A DNA stretch of 64,000 bases, taken from assembly GCF_003369915.1 (NCBI RefSeq), contig NC_046677.1:16368001-16432000 (forward strand), given 5' to 3'. The DNA comes from Drosophila miranda. Lineage: Eukaryota > Arthropoda > Insecta > Diptera > Drosophilidae. The notes under the pieces were generated by a model. It was not told the origin of the DNA. It searched no databases and saw nothing but the letters and a program-made list of their open reading frames with translations. Numbering within the stretch: the first letter of the stretch is position 1; each line of letters starts with the position of its first letter. Positions 22,540 through 33,516 of the stretch are shown one piece after another. The position numbers were made by a program, and so were the translations under genes.

Positions 22540-23900
22540 TTAGCTAGGATTTTATACAATTAAAGAAAAACTAATTTCAGGTTAAAAGTAAGAATAAATT
22601 TAAATTAATCGTTTAACTTTGAAAAAACTTTCCGTCGTACTTGGTGTTGACTGTACTCTTGGTACACGTGTCCAAGGTTGAAAAAGGTCGACGATAAACA
22701 CACTAGAAACTTCTCTGGTGCGGCTGGAATTGGATCCCAAATTAATATGGCATATTTGAGCGCACACCGAAACAAAGCTGAGACTCTAATTGGCTAAAGA
22801 TAAAGACCCCTTTAGAAAAGGGGCCAAATATCATAATGCGGGTTGTGCAATACCAAATTACCTGTCGGGGTTTCAAACTGGGTTTTAATTCGGAAGAGCA
22901 CTCAATAGAAATCATAACATAAATCGGTCGAACTGCTTTGTCATGTGCCATGCCCCCTTAAGAAGGTCATGATATTTGATACTTGTTTATACCTACTAGA
23001 GGTAAGTTATCTGATGGGGTTTCTAGCACTTTGACCTGAATATTTTTTGCTCAAATAATTGCACTCTAATCGGTATGAGATTTGAACTGATGCCTTAATG
23101 AGGCTTGAAAAGATGAACGGTGCTTTTAGATCGTTTTCAGAATTTACAAAATGGGCCTATATTTTTTTTCCCTTAATCGTTGCCCAAAACTGACTTTACA
23201 AAATTCGTTGGCATAGATGATCTAGGATCTATTTCGTCGATCGCATGTTCAGATTAACTTTGTGGTTAATTCAATGAATCGTTCAATTTCCTTGTGGTTG
23301 TCTCTGTAGTTTGCTTTATCTTATCCATTAACGTGACTATTTATTTTTTGTTTATAAAAAAATATTAATTATCTACAGAAATCCTTGACGTGAGGCAACT
23401 CCTTTATTTACTCGAAACGGCTCTGCCTGAAAGCGTTGGATATTTGTTCTAGATAGGTTTTTTATACTTCAAATCAAATGGCGAATCGGAAACACAAGCC
23501 CTGTAAAACAAACAGCTAGATGAAAGTTGCTAATGCCCGATAATAGCTTTGACAGCACACTAGCAGTTCGCCAACAGTCGATGAAAGACGTTTGAAAGTA
23601 GAAGGCAAATTGAATTTTCTCTTGATATACATACATGTATTTAGTGTTAAGATATAACCACAGTTATCGCTCAGTAATTATCATTTAAATAATGGCATTC
23701 ATAATGCTAAAATTAAACTACTAAACCTTTAAAATGTACTCTCTTTGCCCTCGATTCGTATGCATATAAGATCGATACCATTGATCGATGACAAATTTGT
23801 GATATTCCTAGGACTTAGAAACTAGACATAATGCTAATAATCCTATAGCTGCTTTTTGCTACATCCATTCTCTATCATATTACATAGATTCTTCACTTCC
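22540..23900. other. Spacer between array copies 5 and 6
   Basis: AT-rich and without coding signal apart from the trace of the 5'-flank element near 22915-22965. The last part is the probable 3' untranslated region of copy 6. Confidence 0.4.
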
Positions 23901-23962
23901 CTTGCTTCGGTTCTGCTTATCTGCTTACTATCTGCCCCCCTTCACAATCTAAACTTAAAATA

Positions 23963-26479
23963 CTATTTACACTTGGTTGTCTGATCCAGCAGCTTCTTCC
24001 ACAGATCGAATTGTTCGTTTGATTTGATCATGTGCACGCTGATCGCGTTGCGTATGTTGCACGGGTTGAACGAGATGCGGCGATTGACGAACTCGTTCAC
24101 CTGCACCCGCTTAATGTCTAAGCTCTTGGCCACAATGCCCGTGGTAAAGACATCCTCTAGCTTCAGATAGACAGTCTTCAGGGAGCGGACATACAGCTCG
24201 TGCACAATGTCCCCGGTGAGGACGTAGGCGGGTCCGGTGGTGAATGAGGGAAACACTCCCGCCGCAAACTGATCGACCGATACATAATACTTTGATTTCT
24301 TATTACGTATGGGTTTCCACTTCTTGGCCAGCCGGCCGTAGATGGTTCGCTTGTCCTGATGCTTGTCCAGGAAGGCCAGCAGCTTGGGCACATTTATGAA
24401 CATGTCGTCATCTGTCTTGAGAATGTACTTGCAACGGGGGCAGTGCAGGTCCGCCCATTCCAACGAGGAGATCGTCTTCAAAGTTAGATTATTGTAAGAG
24501 TCTATAAAGTTGCCACGTATAAGATCTCCATAAATGTAGTTCTCCTTGGTGAGTGCCTTGTTAAGCGTCTCGTTGGGGCCGCGGCCCAGGACAAAGGCCA
24601 TGCTTACATCCCGCCTGCTCCCGTAGTGCATCCAGGTCTGTCTTATGGACATTCTCGCCGCCTCGTGCGACTGTGCTGAGCTGATGAGCACAAGAAGCTT
24701 GATGGTTTCTCCCGCATGTGGACAAATGCGATCGGCATCGATCTCCTCGTCGATGTGACCGGACTCATAGAGCTTTTCTGTGGCCACGCCCTTGGAGGGA
24801 TCCACCGGGGATGATGGTTCCTTGACGCTGCTCCTACCCTTGGTGGTGCGTATTATTGGTACAGGTGGTCGTCTTGCTTCCATATTGGGTTTCTTGGCAT
24901 CTTTCATCGGATTAGAAGGGGGGGCCTTGACAACCTCGACCACCTTTTGTTTATCAGAATCAGCCGAGTATCCCTCAAAGCCTTCATTCTTGCCATCTAA
25001 CAAACTGATTTGTATCTCCTCCGGTGCTTGGTTGGCCTTATCTGTGGAAGGATGGAAAGTTGAGCAGTTGAGCAAATGAGAGAGGGATGCATTGTCATTA
25101 AAAAAAGTTGGGCGAGAGTTCTATTCTAATTAGTCCAACCATACGACAATTGACGTATCAGGTAACGAACGACAGACATTTGCGTTGTTTACATTGCTAT
25201 TGTCAGGGGGAAACACGATACGTGTTCATAAGCGTGGGACTCAACAGACGTTTAGTTGATTAAGCGCAGACGTTTGTCATTGCCAAGTCGTTTCGACGTC
25301 ACCAGTGCCTATGTATAAGTATTTGGTGTTTAAATATGAAAACTCAACTCAATCGATTCCATAAACAGTGTGTTCCATACATATCGTAGGAATATACAAA
25401 ATATCTATTAGATAAGTAGATTTTAAGAGACTTTTGTAATCTAATTGAGCAACAGATTATTGCAAGACCTTATTGTACTTCGACCATACATACATATATT
25501 GACCTTTTGTATTGGTCAGTAGGATTATGTGTGGTCTCTGTTGCTCCCCCCAAGCCTATCTGTTATGGAGCTCTACTTTATCCTAATGGAATATCAGTTA
25601 TGAAGCCCTACTTTATCCTTAAGTTTGTCTGTCTTGGAGTCCTAAAATATCCCAAAGGAATATCTGTCGTGGAGCCCTACCTATGTGCTGGTCATTTCCG
25701 TTTGCTGCTGCGGCAACTCCACTGCCGCTGCCGGTGCCACTGCTGCTGTTCGATGTGATGTTCTTCAATATCTTATCGGCATTCTCAATGAACTTTTGTA
25801 AATTAGAAGTTGGTATGAGAACCTCTGCGTCGGATTGTGCCTGCTGCTGCTGACTGGGCGACTGTTGCGACTGGGCGGGGGAGCCAGGGCCAGTGGCTGG
25901 TTGTTTGACAACCAATACCTCGCTGGTGCTGTTGCTGATATTGTTGTTATTGTTGCTGCTGATGTTGCCTGATATAATTAAATATTAAATCATTAGCATA
26001 ATTAGCAGTGGAACAGACCGACAATACTCACCGGTGATACCATCAACACTTTGGCCATACTGCTGCTCCTCGAGCATCTCTTCGGCAATGGCATTGGGCG
26101 TCTGGTCATTACCAACTTGACTGGGACTGGCACCAGCAGAGCCTCCATCGAGCAGGGCATCCTCATCGATCGTGGGCAGCCGATGCTGTGGAGGGTGCCT
26201 TCTGTGAGTGTCTGCCTGTTGCTGCTGCTGCTGTAGTCTGATTTGGGCCTTGGGCACAGCCTCGCCCGTGGCCAGGCCGAACTCTCCCGTGTTGTTCACT
26301 TGAATCGGACTTCCGCCCACAAGCTGCTGTGGCGGCGACGCTGCTGGTCGCACACGAGTCGGTGTCAACGTCGCTGTCGTCGAGTACGAGGCATAGATGA
26401 AGATGGTGAGGATGACGACCACTAGGACTAAGAGGAAGCGCAGCATGCGCGTATTGTGTAGATTCCCCACGGCCACCAT
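23963..26479 (-). CDS. GT31 beta-1,3-galactosyltransferase-like, array copy 6 (probable parental gene)
   Basis: Exons 26479-26032, 25968-25681 and 25041-23963 join in frame to 604 residues. The start MVAVGNLHNTRML is followed by a type II anchor (RFLLVLVVVILTIFIYASY). A long stem of about 270 residues follows, with glutamine tracts and Asn/Ser- and Gly/Ser-rich runs. The catalytic domain then begins near VATEKLYESGHIDEEID and has MSIRQTWMHYGS, FVLGRGPNETLN, KTDDDMF, FTTGPAYVLTGD and LEDVFTTG. It differs from the other copies in higher GC codon use (GGC, CTG, CCC) and in having 448- and 288-bp exons where the others have about 150 and 39-66 bp. These points suggest it is the constrained ancestral gene, comparable to D. 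melanogaster CG8668/CG8673; that correspondence is from memory and moderate. Confidence 0.88.
25561..25690 (-). repeat. 35-bp tandem repeat overlapping the exon 2 donor of array copy 6
   Basis: Units begin near 25561, 25597, 25631 and 25666. On the plus strand each starts like GTTATGGAGCTCTACTTTAT and continues with AATGGAATATC. The functional donor of exon 2 (CATAG then GTAGGG, boundary 25680/25681) lies in the last unit, and donor-like GTAGGGCT/GTAGAGCT recur in earlier units. Confidence 0.65.
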
Positions 26480-26596
26480 GGTGCGCACTGGATCTCCTCC
26501 TCCTCTGTTTCGTTGTAATTTCTGTGTATACTCCGAGTACGAAAACGATCCGCTTGGCGCTTGGGCGGGTCCAAGCGTCGCGACGTATGCGGTGCG

Positions 26597-26610
26597 ACTG
26601 CAATGAGAAC
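26597..26610 (-). promoter_or_regulatory. Shared 5'-leader splice acceptor of array copy 6
   Basis: On the minus strand TTCTCATTGCAG ends about 118 bp upstream of the copy 6 start codon. The same acceptor string, or a near match, stands upstream of copy 7 (near 32590), copy 2 (near 18043) and copy 8 (near 35055). This implies a non-coding first exon and an intron in the leader. Confidence 0.5.
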
Positions 26611-26699
26611 AAAACAAACTTAAGTAAACTAATGATTCTGCTGATTCGTTAAATGTACCTATACCGCCCGGCCGGATACCCGGCACTTGTCTTGTGCAC

Positions 26700-29600
26700 G
26701 AAGGGTATATTTGTTTTCGAGGCTCTCTCTAGACGAATGTAACAAGGCGGAAGGAATTGTTACCACACCATATATTTTTTTTACGACCGGGACTGGGCCT
26801 TTTGAATGTGTGGATTCTACTTTAACATTAATCGGAACACAGAGAATTGATTATTTCACTTTCCTGGCAGTGTCGGCTCTGGCCATATGATATCTTCCAT
26901 TATTGTTTAACTTGTTGTTGTCAGAGAGAAATAATGCAAATATTTGGATACGGAATGAGAGAAGCAGTAGGTAGGTTGATAATAAACATTCTTACACCTT
27001 CTTGCACGGCGATATCGCTGCAAGTTGTTACATTTTTCAGTAAAGAGTAGTTTTATCAACGTCTAATTACTTGTATATTAACGGAATTTAAATTGAAGTG
27101 GAGCTAAACGATCTTATTATGCTAAACACGCGGCAGTTGCTTCCCAGATTTGTATGACGAATGGGGAAGCACATTAGGAGCTAATGAATTCCGCAAGTGC
27201 TTTGAACACGAAGCATCCAGAATTGTCACGACATCGCCTTGGGCTCTGTCTGTTTTTGGTTCTGCGGCTCCCACTTAGCATGCGGCTCACTCACACAAGT
27301 CAACAGCATTCTTGACCCGATTTGCCGTGGGCGAGCCGATGATTGGAACACGAAGAGAAAGACAGAGTCTGTACTCTTGACCAGCACCTAGAGAGAGGTG
27401 GCCTACCACTTGACTTGTCTTTGCCTTGGCACGTAAACGATTGAAAACAGTTGGCAAGGATGATAAGATTGCCTCCGTCTAGACCTCTTTCTATGTTTTC
27501 TTTCGATATGTATTTCCGAGCATTTCTGTAATATTAATAAGCAGTTACGACGGACGGACTCGCAACTAATTATAGCATCACTTTTTACGGGGGACCATAA
27601 AAATGATAGAACCAGTTGGGACGGCAACGGGAACAGGAACGGGAAAGGTAGGCTCCTCTCTTATCCCCGTTATAGAATCAATAAAACCGTCTAAAGAGCC
27701 TCTCCAAACTTTTCTAAGAAACTTATATTTGCCCGCTGACCGTTCTCAAGTGGCAGCAAGAATGAAAATCCCAATGCGTCATTTGGTTGGGGCCGTTTAC
27801 TATCTTAAGTTTTTCCATACTAGAATGTATGTAGGTATGGTAGCAATTAGCAGAGATTTTCTTGCCTATATTATTTAGGAAATATTTGAGGAGGAAGGTA
27901 AGTTATTCTATATCGAAATAATATTATTAATGGTCAAATCAAATCGGAAATCACACATAAATTACTTTACGGACCCCTACAGAGTGAGTTGAGATAGGGT
28001 AATCTTTTGTTCTAGATGCTTTAGGGCTATCAGGTGTCCATGAAAGATCCAAGGTTTTTGTTGCTAGGAAAATACCCGAAGACCCCAAAGACGATAAGTA
28101 TCAATTATAAATATTTGTACGTGTGCCCCGCAAACACAAAGAAATATTTGATATTTTATTTGCGAAAATGACTGGCAGATAAGGTCTGCCAATGATATCA
28201 AATACGGAACGTTTTAATTGCTAACGTTTTAGCAAATATTTATCCATTTAATTGATGGAGAGCCGAGCAATCAGCTACTTTACACTCATTCATTAGCTGT
28301 TGGATGTGTTGGGAAAGGGAAAGTCTGTATTAGGAAGCCGTATACATATGTATAATGGAATTTTTTTTGGGTCTAACTCTACAGCCTTCATATCGTTTGA
28401 AGTCCCATGCGTACTGCTTATCACAGACCAGAGAGCAGTGAAAGACTCTTTGAAAGACGCACACCACACACAATGTTAAAGCTAATAAACAGATTTACTT
28501 TATTGGAAACCGCAGCGTGACGTGACGTGAGAGATTATTCTATTGTTGTTCCAGGCGCTGTCTCTGATTAGCAAGTCAGCATCAGCATCAGCTAGCGAGA
28601 GCCAGAGCGAGAGTGAAAGTGCCTTGCCTTATCTGAGATGGTATGATGATTCACCAAGTGGCTTGCATTTAGTCCATGCTTAAAAACTTTGCTCTAAGTA
28701 CGAGTATTTTGAGTATACAAATTCGTTAAGCTTATCGCCCCGCCAGTGGTCTGGTCTCTTATCAGACTTCCACTTCCCTCTTTTTTTTTTGGCGCGGACG
28801 GACGCAATGCAGTCTGTAGACCCCTGTAGAATTGCTCCACACCACACATGTTTCCTCAGCACTTAAGCATTTTAATCAATTTGTAATTGTGTGCGAAATT
28901 ACCGAAAGTACCGTGAAATGTGGCGGGTACGAGAGAACACGGTAAGTTTTGTAATTTGAATGAGCGGGGCCAGCAGCAGTGAGCGTTTAGGGGGGAACGG
29001 AAGTGCTGTGCTGCGGTATACTCGTATAACCGTTTCCAGTCTCAGTCAGATAGAGAGCTATCTGGGCTTTTCGTGGCCCCGTCCCGTGTCTTCGACGACT
29101 GCTAATAAGTACAATGAACCGCAGATAATCGCAGGTTCAGCTGAAAAACGGGTTTTTCGGGGCGGCCTCAAAACTATCTTGCACAGATGCCTGCCTGCCT
29201 GGGCTATCAATCAAGGTGGCATCAAAGCGGTACCAGGAACATATATCCAATCCAGTCCAGGCAAAAGCTAACGTGTTAATGAAACATTGCTCTAAACTGC
29301 TGCTGTCTGTGCTTCGTGGTGCAATGTGTGTGTGGGACAATCCAATGTGGAAATCTCTCTCTCTCTCTTCTCCGTTTCAATCGGTAGCGGAGCTCGCTCT
29401 GTTGCCCAACCAAACAAATGTGTTATGTTAATAAAACAACAATGAATGAAACAAACCAAGCAACCAACGCACCGTCATCGCACATTGCGTCGTCTGGCCG
29501 GGTCGTCGCTATATGACTTACCTCCCAGATGTTGGGTTATTCAGCTTCTGGCGCGGCTCTGGCTGGGGGGCCTAGGCTTACTACGCTCCCGCCAGCAAGT

Positions 29601-31040
29601 ATGGCGCTGGAATTGGAATCGAAGACGGAGATGGGGGCTGTGTTTGTGGCTGTGGCTGTTGCTGTTTCGTCTATTGTTGGACCAGGGTCAAGCATAATTA
29701 CTTGCTTGCCTGGCGTTATGTCTGTCTTTCGGTGTTTATTTTTAGTGTTTATTTAACGTTAATAAATTTGCTTTTGTTGACAATTAGCGATGATGAACTG
29801 TGGTTAAGGCCGCTGATGCTGCTGCTGCTCCTTCTGTTGTTTTTGTAGGTGCCACCACTAAAGCCTTTTGTGTGTGCGTGCGCTTGTCCATTGCTGGCTG
29901 CTCTCCGAGCCTTGAGGGGTTTTCTGATTTTTCTTCTTTTTCCGAGTATTTTCTCGCGGCTTTAACTTTTATTATAGCATCAACGCGTTTCATTAGTCAT
30001 GCCGAGCATGATTTAAAAATAAAATATAACCATTAACATTTTACCCAGCCTGATGGGTAAACCCCAGTCTGTTTTTTTTAATGACTGCCGCAGCCCTTGA
30101 TTTATTTATATTCACTATACGAACTTTTTTGCTGCAGTTTTATGACACTTTTGAGGCTTTGCACAAATTCAACACCACCAACGGGTGAACCAATTTTTCC
30201 GCTTTTTTTTTGTGGGGAGGGGGGCTATTTACTCCCACAAATTCAGAATACATTTGCTCAATTTTACATTTCAATTACATGGTAACTACACATTTGGTAC
30301 ATAATGGAAGGAAAAGGAGGGTATGGACAGCAGGCAAAAAGGCACAAAAAATGTAATGCTTGCTAGGTAAAATCCACCCCTTCGCCTAATATACTTTGAA
30401 GATTCAAAAGTACGACTCATTTTTTCGTTGCAGGAGAGAGCAACCAGCTCGCAACCAATCCACTAGTTCGCTTAGATACAGTGTGGCTGACCCTCAGAAA
30501 TATACCGTCTAATTTCCAAATATACCGTAAATATACCCATGAAAAAACGAACTTTACTTAAACAGGATAACAGCTTGAGTTAAGTCACGGAAAATAATAC
30601 TAATAATAATACTTCTTGTAGATCGCTCCTATCCGATACATACATAAATTTTTTTATGAATTTTATTGACTCCTTTCTATTGAATTGCTTATAAAATAAG
30701 AATTCAATTAAACATTAAAGGTTAAAAATACATTCAATTTTGTACACGGTGTAGCTATCGTATTTGCTATATATACCAACTACATATTAATGGAGTATGG
30801 CCTATAAATTATATTAAAATTCTGTTTTCCAATATCCATTTAATAATGAATAATGCGGTTACAAATGCATGGGTTGGTGGCGAAATTTTTGTAATGTTCC
30901 CAGCACTTAAGATATACCTAAGTGCGTATACGTACATACAATTTAGCTAAATTTTAATCTTTTCACATATATTTATGGATTATGTCAGCATATTTGCCAA
31001 TTTTACCAATTTTTGGATTAATCCATTTGTCGAAACTTAC
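26700..31040. other. Upstream region of array copy 6 and spacer to copy 7
   Basis: No credible gene. It should hold the leader exon and promoter of copy 6. Features seen: a CAGCATCAGCATCAGC / GAGAGCCAGAGCGAG run near 28580-28612, a TC-rich run near 29353-29372, CTG-rich simple sequence near 29630-29680 and 29808-29830, and a motif 1/motif 6 cluster at 30480-30545. ORFs here lack conserved content. Confidence 0.4.
30480..30640. repeat. Repeat sharing modules with 12176-13200
   Basis: GACCCTCAGAAATATAC is shared with 12190, and CGGAAAATAATACTAATAAT is shared with 13160. The modules occur in the same order and orientation at both places. Confidence 0.55.
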
Positions 31041-31046
31041 AGGAGT

Positions 31047-32480
31047 TCACTTTGGCTGTTGTACAGCGCCGCAGTATATTCGCCAAACTGTTTTACACTT
31101 GATAGTAGGGTCCAGCAACTTCCTCCAAAGATAGAATTGTTCGTGTGCCTCGATGTTATGCACACTTATCACGTTGCGGATGTAGCACGGGTTGAGAGAG
31201 GTGCGAACGTTGCGAAAATCATCAGACTGCATCCTCTCAATCTTCAAGTTCTCGGCCACAATGCCTGTCGTGAAAACATCCTCCAGTGGAATGTAATTTG
31301 TTCTTAGCGATTGCACGTATAGCTCATGGATAATATCTCCAGTGAGGAGATAGGCGGGTCCGGTGGTATACGTTGTGTACTCTATGGCCCCATTTTGTTG
31401 CTCCTTCGACTCGCTATGTCTTTCGGGCATCCGCTTATCCACCAAGCGACCATAGATCGTACGATTATCCTTTTGCCTGCCTATGAAATCGAGCAGTTTA
31501 GGAACATTGATGAACATGTCATCATCTGTCTTAAGGATGAATTTCACATTGGGACAGTGTGTATCTGCCCATTCAAGCATCGAGATCGTCTTCAGAGTAA
31601 GATTGAAGTACGAGTCTATGAAGTTTCCACGAATCATATCGCCATATATATAATTCTCCTTGTTGAGAGCCTCGTTCAGGGTCGCATTCGTGGTGCGTCC
31701 AAGGACAAAGGCAATGCCGACATCTCGCCTGCTTCCGTAGTGAATCCAGGTCTGCCTGATGGACATTCTCGCCATAAAATGGGTCTGTGCTGAGGTGATT
31801 AGAATGAGCAGCCTTAGAGATAACCCCCTGTGCATACATATCCTCTGTATATCAATCTCTTCGTTTAGGTGGCCTGGTTCATACAGTTTCATTGTAAGTA
31901 CTGGATGATCAAGTAATAAGGGGGCAGCACTTGATGTTTGTACCTTAATCGGGCTCACAATGGGTACGGGTTTGTGACGCTTTTTTCGAGGGTGTGCCAT
32001 CTTCCTGGATTTACTTCTGTTTTTAATAAATTGGCTCGGTTTTATTGTCTTGATATCTTCGTTTTCAGCCGTCTTTAGAAGTTGATTGGAATCAGCCGAA
32101 AAGGCTTGAATACTGCTAAGTACTAAACTGAGATGTTTCTTCTCCAGTCTATTGCTTCTTTCTGTGGAAAGAGATTAAACAGATAAGCAGAGCTCAGGTG
32201 GAGAAATAATTATAAATAATTACACACTTACCAGTGAGTGGATAATTTCCGATGTTGCTGCCATGATTTTCGCTGGGTCTCCTGCTGGAGATTTTGTCTG
32301 AAAATCAAGGATTAGATAATAATAAGAAGTCGCTTGAAAAAACTCACTAAAACCATTTTTCTCGATTTTATGGCTCATCGGAAACCCTCCAATGGAAGGC
32401 ACATGTTTGCTTTCCTTCGAGAAAGAAGCGTCGATTAAGTTTATAATAATGACAGCACCTAAAACCATAAACAACCGCAT
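31047..32480 (-). CDS. GT31 beta-1,3-galactosyltransferase-like, array copy 7 (mosaic)
   Basis: Exons 32480-32348, 32297-32232 and 32161-31047 join in frame to 437 residues. The anchor is MRLFMVLGAVIIINLIDASF. The stem matches copy 2 (AHPRKKRHKPVPIVSPIK), but the start of the catalytic domain is identical over many residues to copy 1 (ICMHRGLSLRLLILITSAQ). Motifs: MSIRQTWIHYGS, FVLGRTTNATLN, KTDDDMF, LEDVFTTG. The middle region (RMPERHSESKEQQNGAIEY) is unlike any other copy. The C-terminus is extended by about 13 residues past the usual KCK end. Predicted Golgi type II enzyme; substrate unknown. Confidence 0.83.
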
Positions 32481-32654
32481 CCTTTTGGTGTTTTTGGTTC
32501 TTACTAAACGTACTGGACATCAAAATTCTTCTCTTGCATTCCGTGTTTTCTTTAGTGTTTCGTCACTGAAGAATAGAATGTGGTTCAGCTGCAATGAGAA
32601 CTAAAATTTAGATAAAATATCCCGATGATACCAAACAAATGAGAATTTCAATAC

Positions 32655-32705
32655 ATTAAGCAGTCGAAACATTTTTGTCAAAGCACACGTGCCTCGACCT
32701 TAAGA
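32655..32705 (-). promoter_or_regulatory. Conserved 5'-flank element with CACGTG, copy 7
   Basis: CATTAAGCAGTCGAAACATT, TTTGTCAAAGCACACGTGCC and TCGACCTTAAGATA. The E-box is at 32686-32691, about 208 bp upstream of the copy 7 start codon. Confidence 0.4.
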
Positions 32706-32919
32706 TACTGGTGCGAGTACTCTTAAAGAAAGAAATATATACTTAATTATAAGGAAACACTATTACTTCATCAAGTTTACACAACCAACAAATATCTGTT
32801 AATACACTTAAATAATTCCATAGTCGATGACCCTGGCAGCTAGCATTCTAGCAGGTTTGGAAATAATCTTGATTTAATGTGATATTAGTGTCTGGTCAGA
32901 AAATCTATTCACTCTAACT

Positions 32920-33035
32920 TTTGGTCTCTGAGATCTTGTCGTCAATTGAGCTACTAAGACACAGCTATTGATTCTAATTTAGAATATGTAAACATAATGG
33001 CATCAGAAACTCTTTCTTCAGGCAGCAACAAACTT
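32920..33035 (+). repeat. Diverged copy of the interspersed repeat at 16065
   Basis: GGTCTCTGAGATCTTGTCG, CAGCTATTGATTCTAAT, ATGTAAACATAATGGCATC and AAACTCTTTCTTC follow the order of the better copy at 16065-16225. Confidence 0.45.
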
Positions 33036-33516
33036 TTACCCATTCGTTGGAGTTGGTCAGGGCCTGTCAATAGCCCGTTAACAACCATAAGGAGAATATC
33101 TGAACGTGTATGCCAATGGTCTGCGAGCTTCTTATAAATGGGCATTTCTAGCGACTAGTAGACCAGAGGTGGCAGTTATAGAGGACACACTGGATATTAC
33201 TGGACATGCAAGCAGGCTGGGTGCCTCCTTTAATAATTTCTGCCGTAGTTGTAGTTTCAGTTTTTCAACATGTAGCTAAAAGTATGTTTAAAATTCTATT
33301 ACATCAGTTCTGTGTTCGAGTTCAGTTGATTATATGGACAAAATTTATAAAACAAATATTGGTCATTTCATTTGTACATGAGTTATTTTTCTTTTTACAT
33401 AAATATTCTCAGCACTGAAGGTACACTTCGCACACAATATAGCTATATTTCTCTTTCGGTCTTTAGCTCAATGCGTATCTTTTACATAGATTTAGTCCTT
33501 AAGCATTGCACAAAAA

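Noticed and set aside
28960-29271. 103-codon plus-strand ORF in the region upstream of array copy 6
   Set aside because: No conserved motif, overlapped by other-frame ORFs of equal quality, in a region best explained as leader or intron.
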